Origin: Aquimarina sp. ERC-38
GTDB taxonomy: Bacteria; Bacteroidota; Bacteroidia; Flavobacteriales; Flavobacteriaceae
DNA: 64,000 nt
Direction of reading: 5' to 3'
NCBI RefSeq assembly: GCF_026222555.1
Contig: NZ_CP098511.1
Location: forward strand, 1,469,501-1,533,500
Shown: piece after piece, positions 17,930 to 27,730 of the stretch
How the letters are laid out: the number at the start of each line of letters is the position of its first letter
Numbering within the stretch: position 1 is the first letter of the stretch
Program-made: the position numbers and the translations under genes
Notes under the pieces: generated by a model
The model's database searches: none
Seen by the model: only the letters and a program-made list of their open reading frames with translations
Told to the model about the DNA's origin: nothing

Positions 17930-18511
17930 TTATTGATTGATATATTTTATCTCATATCCTTTACGATACATTTCTCCCGGAGTGGTATACATTATGTTGG
18001 TTTTATAACTTCCCAAGGGTAAAGGCGGAAAAGGCGAATCGATTAAATACCTGAATTTTTCATAAATTTCCTTACTTTTTTCATCGTCGTTTCGAATATT
18101 AATATATCTATTTACAATTCGGTTACGTAAATACACCATATCATTTTTATACTGTAATGGTAAGTTGTATACAAAAGGAATCCTGTTTTGAACCCAGTAC
18201 GATTGAGGATTGCTTTTATAATTTGCCAGATATTCGTTCCCTATATAAAAGGAACGTACCGGGGGATTCCCTAAGATAGTTACTTCGCGATCCAGGTAAA
18301 TATCACCGTCCAGGGGATAGTTTTTATAAATTAACGGTTTGACTTTATTTTTATAATAGCTATCTTTTAATAGGGCTTCAATAGATAGTAAAGGTTGCGA
18401 AGCAGTAAATGTATTTCCAATAATTTCAGGAATTTCAAAAATTTCGTAGGGTGCTACTTCTACGGAGAGGGAGTGTATATCTGCATATACAAAATTGGTT
18501 AAGTATCCCTT
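17930..18511 (-). pseudogene. 3' part of the gene split by the island (C-terminal 188 codons)
   Basis: A 193-codon open frame with no start codon in its first two thirds; it begins after a TAA created by island DNA at 18512-18514. It reads YLTNFVYADIHSLSVEVAPY at the start and ends YRKGYEIKYINQ. A much shorter ATG-started piece (18139-17930) exists but is only the tail. Joining it at the tggttaa core to the gene at 46095-50393 restores one continuous frame (...FNYTGYLT|NFVYADIH...), giving a protein of about 1617 residues. Thus this is the displaced C-terminus of that secreted protein, not an independent gene. Confidence 0.85.
18496..18502. other. Left attachment core (attL) of the island
   Basis: The 7-bp tggttaa is shared with the right junction at 46106-46112. 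To its left lies the reading frame of the split gene; to its right island DNA brings a stop codon 4 codons on. The crossover within this core is inferred from restoration of the split frame. Confidence 0.75.
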
Positions 18512-18578
18512 TTATTGCTGTAGGCGTATTCTTTTTGTTTTATAATCAGGTATTTAGGAAAAATACTGCTGAATTTAC

Positions 18579-18596
18579 TTAAACATAGGTTAAACA
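18579..18596. repeat. Left arm-type direct repeat of the island
   Basis: The 18-mer ttaaacataggttaaaca, identical to 45973-45990 and in the same orientation. It contains ggttaaaca, related to the ggttaa of the core. Likely binding site for the N-terminal domain of the integrase. Confidence 0.6.
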
Positions 18597-18687
18597 TTTG
18601 AACGTTTTTTTAAAATTTTGAAATTGCACTATTGTACATTAATTATGTTAACTTTCATTTATAATTACTACCTCTAGCAATATAATA

Positions 18688-18719
18688 ACTACGCATAGAC
18701 TTTAAAAGCTTTGCGTAGT
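18688..18719 (-). terminator. Probable terminator after the orphan immunity gene
   Basis: Inverted arms actacgca (18688-18695) and tgcgtagt (18712-18719) around a 16-nt AT-rich loop, 109 bp downstream of the minus-strand immunity gene. The 18503-18828 stretch otherwise holds only the island end, the arm repeat and AT-rich DNA. Confidence 0.45.
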
Positions 18720-18828
18720 CATCTAATTTATATTACTGTTATAATTTTATGGAATTAATTCTTAACTAACTAAATGTTAGAATGTACTTTACCTTTTCAT
18801 TTTATATTTCATCCTAATTTAAACTGAT

Positions 18829-19188
18829 CTACTTAGTATTGTATTCTTCAATAAATTTATAATTTATATCTTTACACCAAATCTTAAAATTAGATTGTGG
18901 ATTTTCTTTTAAATAATCGAAGTGATCAATAGGATCTAAGTCCATAACTATATAATTTTCGTTTTCTTTTAACAATAAATCTTTAATACCTATTATATCT
19001 TCATAAGAATTTTTATTGAGTATGATTTTTTCTAATAGCATTAATTCTAATAAGATTTTCTCATATTTAAAGCTATTCATTTTGTTAGCGCAAATTAAAG
19101 TTAATGAAACAGTATCTTTTGAGATATCTATTTTCTCAATCCAGGAATCTGAGAACTCACCATATTTTTCATATATTTCTTTAATCAT
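18829..19188 (-). CDS. Putative immunity protein of an orphan RHS toxin tip
   Basis: 119 residues (MIKEIYEKYGEFSDSWIEKI ... FKIWCKDINYKFIEEYNTK), no signal or membrane helix, mixed alpha/beta, AT-rich. No named family recognised. Its ATG lies 2 bp after the stop of an orphan toxin-domain fragment at 19191-19406; that spacing is characteristic of toxin/immunity pairs at the 3' end of RHS loci. Immunity is inferred from position. It would neutralise the older toxin tip displaced by the current GIY-YIG tip. Confidence 0.55.
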   Translation of the reverse strand: MIKEIYEKYGEFSDSWIEKIDISKDTVSLTLICANKMNSFKYEKILLELMLLEKIILNKNSYEDIIGIKDLLLKENENYIVMDLDPIDHFDYLKENPQSNFKIWCKDINYKFIEEYNTK

Positions 19189-19190
19189 TA

Positions 19191-19406
19191 TTACAAGAAT
19201 TTTCTTGGAATTAGCATAAAAGGAATATGGTTCTCTGGTAAGTGTCCACTTTGAAAATTTCCAGGGATAGTGAATTTATGACCGTGAGGAAACCCCATAT
19301 TATGCGGTTTATAATTTAATTCGAAGTTAAGCTTTCCTTCATTATTATAAAAGTGTTTTGAAATTGGTTTTCCATTAGGTGCTGTTTCAACTTCATGGGT
19401 TATAAC
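19191..19406 (-). pseudogene. Orphan RHS C-terminal toxin fragment
   Basis: A 71-codon open frame with no start codon, bounded upstream by a stop. It reads HEVETAPNGKPISKHFYNNE, then NYKPHNMGFPHGHKFTIPGN and ends PFMLIPRKFL. The histidine-rich NMGFPHGHKF block resembles small nuclease-type toxin tips carried by RHS proteins. Lacking a start, signal and RHS core, it cannot be made as a secreted toxin. It is immediately followed by its likely immunity gene and lies directly downstream of an intact RHS/immunity pair, the classic arrangement of an orphan tip that can be recombined back. Confidence 0.6.
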
Positions 19407-19425
19407 TTATTATATTTTTAAAACT

Positions 19426-19453
19426 CCCTTATAATACGGTTTTATTATAAGGG
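19426..19453 (-). terminator. Terminator behind the RHS/immunity operon
   Basis: Perfect 11-bp arms (cccttataata at 19426-19436, tattataaggg at 19443-19453), 6-nt loop, 18 bp after the stop of the immunity gene. It separates the active operon from the orphan tip. Confidence 0.65.
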
Positions 19454-19470
19454 AATTTATAATATTAAAA

Positions 19471-19989
19471 TCAAAAATCCGGATAATTTATGGGATATTT
19501 CTCTCCTTTCAACATTTTCATTATACCTAAAGGGTTCACAACTAAACCTATAAAAGATTTTTTATATTCATCAGTTAATTTTCCAACTTTAGTAAAATCA
19601 CGGTCATTAATTCGCCAAACATGCCAATTATGCGAAACTTTTAAAGGTACTCCACCATGCTTTGTTCCGTAATCATTGGTACTTCTAAATAGTATTTTAT
19701 CAATTGATCCAATATTTGAGATATTACCAACTTTCTTCCATAAATCTAGCTTTAAACCAATCTTTGTAGCGCAATGCACGTAGAATTCTACATTATCACT
19801 AATAATTTCTGAAAGATCGGGCTCTTGGTTAACACTATATATTTTAGTAAATACTCGAATAACATCACTGTTTAACTGAATCTTATCGTAAGCTATTAAT
19901 TGAAAAAACCTTTTACTTTTTTTATCAATTTCAGCACAAAATACATCACCAATTTTTGTATTAATTCTCTTCTTTTTATTTGATTCCAT
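19471..19989 (-). CDS. Immunity protein (Imm26-like) to the GIY-YIG toxin
   Basis: 172 residues. The N-terminal block INTKIGDVFCAEIDKKSKRF is like the KxGDxFxI opening of the Imm26 family, which is found next to polymorphic toxins; the C-terminal half (SHNWHVWRINDRDFTKVGKL) also fits a small cytosolic immunity protein. It overlaps the 3' end of the RHS gene by 14 bp, so the two are co-translated, the normal arrangement that ensures protection of the producer. Family assignment is by eye and moderate; the immunity role from position is stronger. Confidence 0.65.
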   Translation of the reverse strand: MESNKKKRINTKIGDVFCAEIDKKSKRFFQLIAYDKIQLNSDVIRVFTKIYSVNQEPDLSEIISDNVEFYVHCATKIGLKLDLWKKVGNISNIGSIDKILFRSTNDYGTKHGGVPLKVSHNWHVWRINDRDFTKVGKLTDEYKKSFIGLVVNPLGIMKMLKGEKYPINYPDF

Positions 19990-22900
19990 ATAAACTCCAT
20001 TTTGAGGAACTAATTGAATTAATCCTGTTTAATAGTACTCCACCATTTTTTCCTAAACCATATTGATTAATCAAACCTTGTTCTAATATTCTTGCATTTA
20101 ATTTAGATAAATTGGAAGCTCCTTTAAGCACATCAAAATCTAAAAATTCTTTACCACTTCCAAAACTTCTTGCATGTTCAGCAAATCTAATTTGAGGTTC
20201 TCTACCTGTAATCCCAACATATTTTATATTACCAGCATCATCAAAGCCTTGATACACTGAAAAACTGCCTTTATCTACATTTGCTTGAGAGCTAGAAGCA
20301 GGTAAAGAATTGACTTTACTTTGTGCGGCTACAGTTGCTTGCGCATCCAAGATTTTACCTTGCTTATATCCAGCATAGCCTCCAGTAACTGCACCTAATG
20401 CTGCGCCAAATATAATACCTTTTCCGGCTTGCTTTAAAGAAGCAGCAAAACTTTCTCCGGAAAGGATGGCACCTCCAAAACTTCCGACCCCGCCAGATAA
20501 TGAACCAGCGACTATACCCCCGGCAATACCTTTAACAGTATGTGATGTGAATTGCAGGCTATTTATCACCACACCACTTAAATTATTGGTTGCCCAGGTA
20601 CCAACCCCGGCACTGGCTAGTCCGGTCACAGCTCCAATAGCACCTTGAAAAAGCCCGTTTTTTAATCCGTCTTCAAAACTACCTCCGGATGTCCAGGTAC
20701 CCACCGCCCCTGCGGTAAATCCGGTACATGCTCCTACCACCAGTCCTACAACTAAGGGGCCGGCAGCCCCAAATGTTGCTACCGTTAAAGCTACACCTAC
20801 AGCTACGGTAGCTACAACAGTGATTGTTGCACTATTATCCTGAATCCAATTACCAAAACCATTTAGCCATAGTCTTACCCCATAGGGTAAAAATTGATTA
20901 ATATATTCTCCGGAAAAATCAGTAAACTTAAGCGGATTGTTCAATACATAGGAGTAGCGGTTGTAATTCTGGGTATTATATGGATCCTGGATATAATTAT
21001 CCGGTGACAAAAATGTATGAAAGATAGGGCTATACATCCTTCCATTCATATGGATTAACCTTACGTCAAAAAAATGTTCATGCCCTCCGTACCCCCTGTT
21101 TGTCAAACTAAAATGACTAAAATGGTTTTCAATACTGGATGACCAATACCCATCCAGGTTGCCCCAGGCGCTATATTGCCTGCTTTCTACCAGCTTACCT
21201 ACTTTTTCTCCTGCTTCCGGAACGCTTTGCACAATATTGAGTATACTCCCTAAATAATCCCGGTTTAAGAAATACTTATTTTTAGATTCCAGCTGATCAT
21301 TTTTATAGGTATCAATGATAGCTATAGGAGCCGTATGTGCATCACCCCCTTTAAAGTAGGTAATTTTGGTACGTTGAGTAATATCACTTATCTCTACTTC
21401 TATGGGTAGAATAGAGGAATAATATTTAAGCATCGGCTTTTTAAATGGCTCCCCATCTCCATAAGTAGCTTTTACCCGGTTGCCTTCAAAACCATAACTA
21501 AAAGAAACCCCTTTATTGTTACCCTCTTTGTTGTTAGTAATACGCAGAGGCTTTTTGAACATATCATACTCAATAGTTTGACCGCCCAATCCTTCGTAAA
21601 TCCAATTTTTATAGTCATACAGGTTAACACCTATAATTTGATAACGAGAACCCTGATTAAAATAAAGATGATCACCAATATCAGAATTACTCCCAATCCT
21701 TCCATAACTATCATAAGTTTGCTTTACAGGTAAACTTCCACTACCTTCAATTAACCTGTCTAAACTATCGTACTTGAACTCCTCGCTATAGGATTTGGTA
21801 TACTTCGTAGAAGTTACGGATTGATATCTTGTTTTTAGGTTACCCCTTACGGGATCAAAGTCATATCGGTTTAATATAAACCGCGAATCCGGATCGTTAT
21901 GGTCATTTATACTAACACTACTGGGATAACCATGCGCGTCATAACCCCGTATCTCTTTATGACCTGTTTCCCAATGGATCTCAACAGGTTGATTACGGCT
22001 ATTAGTGGCTTTTATTTTATAATCATTATATCCGATAAAATGACCTGAACTGCTATAATTATAAATATTCTCATTGGTACTTTGTATCGTATGACTATGT
22101 TTATAGGTTACATTTAGTTTTTCAGTAGCTATACGGGAGTATTTGTCATACGTTAGATTTTGTTCGAATGTGGTTTCTATAAACTGATCACTAATTTTAG
22201 TTTTTCTTTGATATGAATCATAGGTAAAAAATATAGTTTCATAATTTTGACCAATGGTATTGTTATTACCAATTGATGTTATGAGTTTAGTAGATGGATC
22301 ATAGTCATAAGAAACAAATGTTCTATGCCCATCCCCTCTTATTTCACTAAGTTCTAGCTGTCCGATGGCATTATATGTATTTTCTGTAATACCTTTAGGG
22401 GTTGTTTCTTCAATTACATCTCCGAAACCATTATACGTATAGGTATAGGTACCGGCATCAGGGTCTATTAATTTAGTTCTTCTTCCCCATTGATCCTGTT
22501 CTATAGTTTGTCCACTACCCCTAAAGGAAGAAGATTTCATATTACCATTACCAAAATAGGTGAATACTATGTCACCCCCTGCATCTGTGGTTTTAATTGT
22601 ATTCCCCATTGCATCTTTTGTCATAGAACGACTGGTATGGCCTACATTAGTAGTGGTGGTTAACCCCTGGTATTGAAAAGTAGTAATCTCACCGGTATAA
22701 GGAATTGATTTAGATATCCTCCCATAACTATCGTACTCGGTCGTACTCCATTTAGAAGCACTTCCCCTATGAGGCTCACTAGTCTGGGTAAGCCTGTCCA
22801 AACCATCATATTTATAACTTACATGGTTCCATATTCCTTCCAGCCCTTTATTACTTTCAATAACCCTTCTTTTTAACGCATCATAAGTGATGCTACTTTC

Positions 22901-25900
22901 TAGGCCTGAAGCTTCCCTTTTTCTTACGGTATAGTTAGAATTAGCTTTGGTGTAAGTAGTCAGGTTAAAGTTCCCGTACTTATCTATAACCCCTATGTTA
23001 CGATGCCATTTATCATAGGTATATTTGGTATCGTGCCCGTAAGGGTCAGTTTCCTTTTTTAAATATCCATAAACCGTATCATATTCGTACTTTGTGGTCA
23101 ATCCTAAAATACTGGTAGATTGTTTTAAAAACCTTCCGGAAGGTTCATACTGGTAAGTATTTACCCTAGGGGTCTCTCCATGAGGCGTTTTTATAACTTC
23201 GATGACATTACCAAAAATGTCATGTTTATAGGTTTCCGTATCGGTAGCAGATCCATTTGCTGATACTTTTTTACTAATTGTCAACCCATTTTTATATTCA
23301 TAGGTTTCTAAGGTAGAAAAGGCTTCGGAACCAATTGTGGTTGTAGTAGCTTTTGTACCTACCCTTCCTATATAGTATGGCTTAGTAGTTTGATTCTTAT
23401 AAGTATAGTCTGTAACCGTACTACCATCTCCGGAGTAATCTGTGGTTTCGCTAATTACGTTGTTATAAGAGTCATAATTATAATACCTGGAAGTTGTGGT
23501 ACCTTCTAAGCTGTTCTTTGTGATGGCAGACACCAGTTTTATAAAATAAGTTTTGTTGCTTTTTAACTCATATAAATTAGTGTTAGAGACTTTACTAATG
23601 TACTGTTGGGGTGGTTCTTCAAAATACGTATCGGAGTTTGTAGAAGTGTATTCATATTGTAAAGCAGCCCTTTTACTCATATCAAACCGCTTGTTTGAAA
23701 ATAATAAGTCTTTACTACTATCGAACCAGTTGCTCTGGGATACATTTTGAAAACCTAACATCCCCAGGCCTCCTATATGGGCTACAGCACCTGCATAATA
23801 GGCAATTTGTCGCGTAGCAGGTATATCCGAATTTTTGACACTTCTTTTAATTTCGTGTACTAGGTGGCTACCGGGGGCAAAAGCCAAATCTACAAACGGA
23901 TAGACCTGATCGTATTTTCTGGTATAAATTTGCTGAGGAATTATCCCTGATTCGTCAAGGCCGGCATATCCAATATCATAAACTACCCCTGAGTTATCTA
24001 TACTCCGAAGCATGGATGTATTTCTATTATCTAAATTAAAACGATAGGCATTAATGGTCTGGTTGCTTATAGAGGCAAACTCCAGGGTATTGTTTTTTTT
24101 ATCAGAGGATAAAAAGATGGGTATGGGAAAATGTTTGTTGATACCAACCGCCATCTCACCACCAAAAGCGAATTCATATTGGGTGCCCCTATCCCCTACA
24201 TTCATATTATGGTACACTTTGACATACTCTGACCCAATCCTATTTTGGCTCTCATTATAGGTAATGGTACGGTGGCTAATAATATCTGTAATCCCATCCC
24301 CATTAATATCAGTAGGGATTAAGTTATAATCTTTTAAACTTCCTTTTCTACCATTCCAATCTCTTTCTTGATATTCAAAGGGCATTTCCTGGAAGTCCAA
24401 TCTAAAGGTAGTACCAGTAGAAGTATAATTGATAAACAGGTTGGTGTCTTCATCTTCTCGTGGGGCAATAAAATCAGTCTTACCGTCACCATTGTAATCC
24501 CCTACCAGAATGGGAAGAGCAGGGTTTACATCAAATACACCTTCAAATTCTAAAAGGGTGACCAAACGTCCTTCACGGATAGTATACACATATTGATTGT
24601 CTTTTGTGATATGTAAAAGATCTGTAATCCCATCCCCGTTAAATTCTATAGGGATAAGTCGATCCGTAGGCTTTAAGGGATTGGGTAAAGATCCTACGCT
24701 CTTAGTAAAACCGCTAGTTTTACGGCGATCCAGGTCAATAAGGGTTACTCTGGATTGATTGTAGGTAAAATTTTCACACTGGCAACATTGTCCTGCCGGA
24801 ATACTACTATTCACTGTATTTCCTTCGGTATCTTGTAGAATGCAATCGTTCCTACCAATAATGTCCACATATCTACAAGAAGTTGAGGTATAGTTCTTAC
24901 TTATTGCTACCACATCAGTAAGCCCGTCACCGTTAAAGTCACCGGAAATAAAATTTTGCGGTACTGCTAATAAACGATTGGTATCAAAATCACAAAAGGT
25001 ATCAACCCTATATTTAGGGGTTGTCCAGGTCTTTTCATATTGTGAACTTATGGATCCGGTGGTACTATTACCGTATACTTTAAAAGTATAGTTTTGGTTA
25101 CTGGCTTTCTGTATAATAGCCAATCCGTGGCCTGCCATTAACTTATTTTGATAGTTGAGCCAGGTTACCGGCAATATTTCTTCAAATTTACCGGTGTTAA
25201 CTGTATACGGGATAGAAAAATTACGGTTTTTAAATAACCAGAATTTATCCTTTTCCTGTTTTGGGTAAGCTAAAAAATCTAGTTTTCCATTTCCGGTAAG
25301 ATCCATAGTAAGTACCTCAGCATTACGTTGTTCCAGGTTACGAACCCCCAATGTAGTGGTCACTGTTGTTCTTTGTACATCACTGACCGGATCAGGACCA
25401 TAAGTAAATTTGACCGGTGAAAAAGATTCTGATCCATCTGCATTAATCTCGTAAACACTTGTCAAATATTCGTACCCTAGTTGGTTGGAGCGATGTAACA
25501 GGTCATAAGTCCGGTAAGATTTTCCACTTGCCAGGACTTCGATCTTTGTAAGTAAACTTTTTTTCGAAATTGGGAAACTTGACCCATACCCGTATATTTT
25601 CCGTTTTCTTTCCTGGTAAATAAATTTAACTTCGTTTATTGAGGCTGCCCTATTATTACTACCGTATTTAATACTGGTAAGTGCCAGTGAACTTTCTGAG
25701 TGGGCTCCTGTAGTACCCGTCTTGCTTTTATATTCGTAACTGATACGAATACCCCGTTCATTCTCCCAATAGCTAATACCATATTCAAAAACACCTCTGG
25801 AATCCAGAGAACTCCCAAAATTTGCATGGGAGCCATCCGGATAAAATACTTCAAAATAACTAGGGTGGTATACGACTTTAATATTAGAATGAGCTTCGGT

Positions 25901-26440
25901 AGTATATACTGCTCCGTCTACTTTATGAGTTCCGGATACCAGAATAAGCCGTTGTCCATTTAAAGCAAACCTGTCTAACGAGTTAAAGTTTACCGGGTCT
26001 AAAACCCCATCGTGGTACATGGTAGAAGGTATACGGGTAATTGCAGATAAGCCCCCAATATTCCAGCCCCATCCGGCACTACCATTACCGGACTGACTGT
26101 TATATGATAAGGCAATCTTGGGGGCTACCCCAGTAATACCCTCCGGTACCATGATAGGGATATTATAATCTACAGCACCCGAAAGGGAAATGGAAATCTG
26201 GTCATTAGTACGGTCTGAACCTTTGCCATTATAGGAAATCGGACTAGATTTAATTAAGCTTTGTACGGCTAAGGTATTGTTAGTAAGATTTACTTCTTCG
26301 GTTTCTTTAACTCTTGAAGTATGCCTTTGATACGTAAATCCATCAGTTGGGCTAAGATTGGTATAATCTTCTTGTGCTAGAAGTGTTTGCCATATGGTGA
26401 GTAGCATGACAAGCACGCTAAGGAATTTTGTAGTTTTCAT
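19976..26440 (-). CDS. SpvB/FG-GAP/RHS toxin with C-terminal GIY-YIG nuclease tip
   Basis: 2154 residues. Signal peptide (MKTTKFLSVLVMLLTIWQTL), then a SpvB-like N-terminal region (LSGAVDYNIPIMVPEGITGV, GSAGWGWNIGGLS). FG-GAP/VCBS repeats follow, seen as calcium-loop sequences DFNGDGLTDVV, EFNGDGITDLL, DYNGDGKTDFI and DINGDGITDII. Next come many YD repeats (YDxxGRxxx) and the RHS core boundary MNGRMYSPIFHTFLSPDNYI ... YVLNNPLKFTDFSGEY. After a glycine/alanine-rich hydrophobic pre-toxin stretch the last ~94 residues are a GIY-YIG endonuclease: VYQGFDDAGNIKYVGIT, an arginine after it, and LEQGLINQYG carrying the metal-binding glutamate (about E2120). The RHS shell encloses the nuclease until delivery to a rival cell, where it would cut DNA. 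Operon: T9SS protein, this gene, immunity. Confidence 0.88.
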   Translation of the reverse strand: MKTTKFLSVLVMLLTIWQTLLAQEDYTNLSPTDGFTYQRHTSRVKETEEVNLTNNTLAVQSLIKSSPISYNGKGSDRTNDQISISLSGAVDYNIPIMVPEGITGVAPKIALSYNSQSGNGSAGWGWNIGGLSAITRIPSTMYHDGVLDPVNFNSLDRFALNGQRLILVSGTHKVDGAVYTTEAHSNIKVVYHPSYFEVFYPDGSHANFGSSLDSRGVFEYGISYWENERGIRISYEYKSKTGTTGAHSESSLALTSIKYGSNNRAASINEVKFIYQERKRKIYGYGSSFPISKKSLLTKIEVLASGKSYRTYDLLHRSNQLGYEYLTSVYEINADGSESFSPVKFTYGPDPVSDVQRTTVTTTLGVRNLEQRNAEVLTMDLTGNGKLDFLAYPKQEKDKFWLFKNRNFSIPYTVNTGKFEEILPVTWLNYQNKLMAGHGLAIIQKASNQNYTFKVYGNSTTGSISSQYEKTWTTPKYRVDTFCDFDTNRLLAVPQNFISGDFNGDGLTDVVAISKNYTSTSCRYVDIIGRNDCILQDTEGNTVNSSIPAGQCCQCENFTYNQSRVTLIDLDRRKTSGFTKSVGSLPNPLKPTDRLIPIEFNGDGITDLLHITKDNQYVYTIREGRLVTLLEFEGVFDVNPALPILVGDYNGDGKTDFIAPREDEDTNLFINYTSTGTTFRLDFQEMPFEYQERDWNGRKGSLKDYNLIPTDINGDGITDIISHRTITYNESQNRIGSEYVKVYHNMNVGDRGTQYEFAFGGEMAVGINKHFPIPIFLSSDKKNNTLEFASISNQTINAYRFNLDNRNTSMLRSIDNSGVVYDIGYAGLDESGIIPQQIYTRKYDQVYPFVDLAFAPGSHLVHEIKRSVKNSDIPATRQIAYYAGAVAHIGGLGMLGFQNVSQSNWFDSSKDLLFSNKRFDMSKRAALQYEYTSTNSDTYFEEPPQQYISKVSNTNLYELKSNKTYFIKLVSAITKNSLEGTTTSRYYNYDSYNNVISETTDYSGDGSTVTDYTYKNQTTKPYYIGRVGTKATTTTIGSEAFSTLETYEYKNGLTISKKVSANGSATDTETYKHDIFGNVIEVIKTPHGETPRVNTYQYEPSGRFLKQSTSILGLTTKYEYDTVYGYLKKETDPYGHDTKYTYDKWHRNIGVIDKYGNFNLTTYTKANSNYTVRKREASGLESSITYDALKRRVIESNKGLEGIWNHVSYKYDGLDRLTQTSEPHRGSASKWSTTEYDSYGRISKSIPYTGEITTFQYQGLTTTTNVGHTSRSMTKDAMGNTIKTTDAGGDIVFTYFGNGNMKSSSFRGSGQTIEQDQWGRRTKLIDPDAGTYTYTYNGFGDVIEETTPKGITENTYNAIGQLELSEIRGDGHRTFVSYDYDPSTKLITSIGNNNTIGQNYETIFFTYDSYQRKTKISDQFIETTFEQNLTYDKYSRIATEKLNVTYKHSHTIQSTNENIYNYSSSGHFIGYNDYKIKATNSRNQPVEIHWETGHKEIRGYDAHGYPSSVSINDHNDPDSRFILNRYDFDPVRGNLKTRYQSVTSTKYTKSYSEEFKYDSLDRLIEGSGSLPVKQTYDSYGRIGSNSDIGDHLYFNQGSRYQIIGVNLYDYKNWIYEGLGGQTIEYDMFKKPLRITNNKEGNNKGVSFSYGFEGNRVKATYGDGEPFKKPMLKYYSSILPIEVEISDITQRTKITYFKGGDAHTAPIAIIDTYKNDQLESKNKYFLNRDYLGSILNIVQSVPEAGEKVGKLVESRQYSAWGNLDGYWSSSIENHFSHFSLTNRGYGGHEHFFDVRLIHMNGRMYSPIFHTFLSPDNYIQDPYNTQNYNRYSYVLNNPLKFTDFSGEYINQFLPYGVRLWLNGFGNWIQDNSATITVVATVAVGVALTVATFGAAGPLVVGLVVGACTGFTAGAVGTWTSGGSFEDGLKNGLFQGAIGAVTGLASAGVGTWATNNLSGVVINSLQFTSHTVKGIAGGIVAGSLSGGVGSFGGAILSGESFAASLKQAGKGIIFGAALGAVTGGYAGYKQGKILDAQATVAAQSKVNSLPASSSQANVDKGSFSVYQGFDDAGNIKYVGITGREPQIRFAEHARSFGSGKEFLDFDVLKGASNLSKLNARILEQGLINQYGLGKNGGVLLNRINSISSSKWSLYGIK

Positions 26441-26469
26441 ATTTGTAAGGTGTAGATTATAGTGAAGAT

Positions 26470-26925
26470 TTACATTTTAATTATTTTTTTCTTTATAATA
26501 GTTTGAGCCTGGTCTTGCAGATAGAATTTAATAAAGTACAGTCCTGTGGGTTTTGTAGATAAGTCTATAGAGATCGAACCAACCTGTGTAATTGTAATAG
26601 GGGTATCTACAGTTCCTAGTACGCTCACTAATTGAACTTTAGTTACCAAATTTGAAATTTGCGAAGTCCAATTTATATGAAGGGTATGGGCAACAGGGTT
26701 AGGGTATAGCGTTATTTGATCTTCTAGAGAACCATCAGTTAACAGAGCATCTTGATTTATATCCTGAACAATTAAGGAATCTGTTGGTTTTTTAAGAAAG
26801 CCAGTTACTTTTTTCCAAGATGCAACATTACCTGCTGCATCATGAGTGAACCCTATGAGTATGCTTTGAGCTTTGGCATGTAATAATGGTAGTAAGAGTA
26901 AAATGAATAGAATTTTTGGTTTCAT
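26470..26925 (-). CDS. Small secreted protein with T9SS type A sorting domain
   Basis: 151 residues. Signal peptide (MKPKILFILLLLPLLHAKAQ), a short segment ILIGFTHDAAGNVASWKKV that resembles one RHS YD motif, and a type A C-terminal sorting domain (ITLYPNPVAHTLHINW ... KPTGLYFIKFYLQ). It precedes the RHS gene by 29 bp on the same strand and is probably co-transcribed. Likely role: a surface-exposed accessory of RHS export or anchoring. A partner role is inferred from conserved-looking neighbourhood, not from a motif. Confidence 0.7.
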   Translation of the reverse strand: MKPKILFILLLLPLLHAKAQSILIGFTHDAAGNVASWKKVTGFLKKPTDSLIVQDINQDALLTDGSLEDQITLYPNPVAHTLHINWTSQISNLVTKVQLVSVLGTVDTPITITQVGSISIDLSTKPTGLYFIKFYLQDQAQTIIKKKIIKM

Positions 26926-27203
26926 ACGAAGTTTTTTAAATTTTAAAAATTGGTGTAGAGCGACCCGTTGGGCTAAAAACCTGGTTTTTGCCCTAGATCA
27001 TTTTTATTATAAAGTAGTGGTACGTATTGTTAATTTATAGGCAGGTTATTTATAAGGTTGTACATTATTTACGGTTTGTTTTTAAGAAGTTATATTTATT
27101 AGAGTCGTTTAAAGTATGATTGAAAAACAGTTATATTCTATCTATTACAATACTGTAATTTTTCTATACATAAGTAGGTGTCCATGGACTTGATAGGGGG
27201 TAA

Positions 27204-27437
27204 TCAACTCCTAAAGTTTTTTTGACAGTAATACTGATATCTTCGTTTTTGAAGGATCAGTTTAGCTTCTTTAATTGATTTCTGTTGCTGGTATAACTCT
27301 TCCATCCATTGATAGATTAACCCTTCGTAAGCATCTTTCTCTTTTAGCTTGTTTAAAAAGCTAACGGCATCCAGGTGTATATGGGATAACAGGGCTTTGT
27401 AATATTTAATCCGGGTATAAGAACAGGTGGCTAACAT
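27204..27437 (-). CDS. Hypothetical small basic protein
   Basis: 77 residues, rich in Lys, Gln and Tyr (LYQQQKSIKEAKLILQKRRY), predicted helical; no signal. No family recognised. It stands alone between the RHS operon and the divergent TPR-AraC gene, in AT-rich DNA. It may be a chance frame or a remnant of a larger replication/regulatory protein. Low confidence. Confidence 0.3.
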   Translation of the reverse strand: MLATCSYTRIKYYKALLSHIHLDAVSFLNKLKEKDAYEGLIYQWMEELYQQQKSIKEAKLILQKRRYQYYCQKNFRS

Positions 27438-27622
27438 ATGATAGAGTATTTGTTATAAATTGTATTTTAAGCAGTTAGTGCAAAGAGTATTTAGAAATTC
27501 TATTATATATTTACAAAATTACACTATGCAAAAAATTATCTAAATATCTATTTTATCTACAATCCGTTTTTTGATTGAGACAAAGATGAAGGGGAATGTG
27601 TAGTTTTGCAAGAAGAAGGAAA

Positions 27623-27656
27623 GACGATTTATAAATCGTACAAGACAATTTATAAA
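27623..27656. promoter_or_regulatory. Candidate operator: two direct gac(g/a)atttataaa boxes
   Basis: The box gacgatttataaa at 27623 and gacaatttataaa at 27644 are direct repeats 21 bp apart, two helical turns, a spacing typical of AraC-family sites. The first is also part of a perfect 16-bp palindrome (27624-27639). The same gacaatttataaa recurs at 29512, ahead of the peptide gene. Confidence 0.5.
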
Positions 27657-27730
27657 AGAAACATTTATAGATCACATTTACTTCAAATAATTTATTATTT
27701 ATTTAATTCGGATTATTCATTTAAACTTTT

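Noticed and set aside
17930..18139. A stand-alone 69-residue gene
   Set aside because: The frame is open for another 124 codons upstream without a start and joins in frame to the gene at 46095-50393; it is the tail of a split gene.
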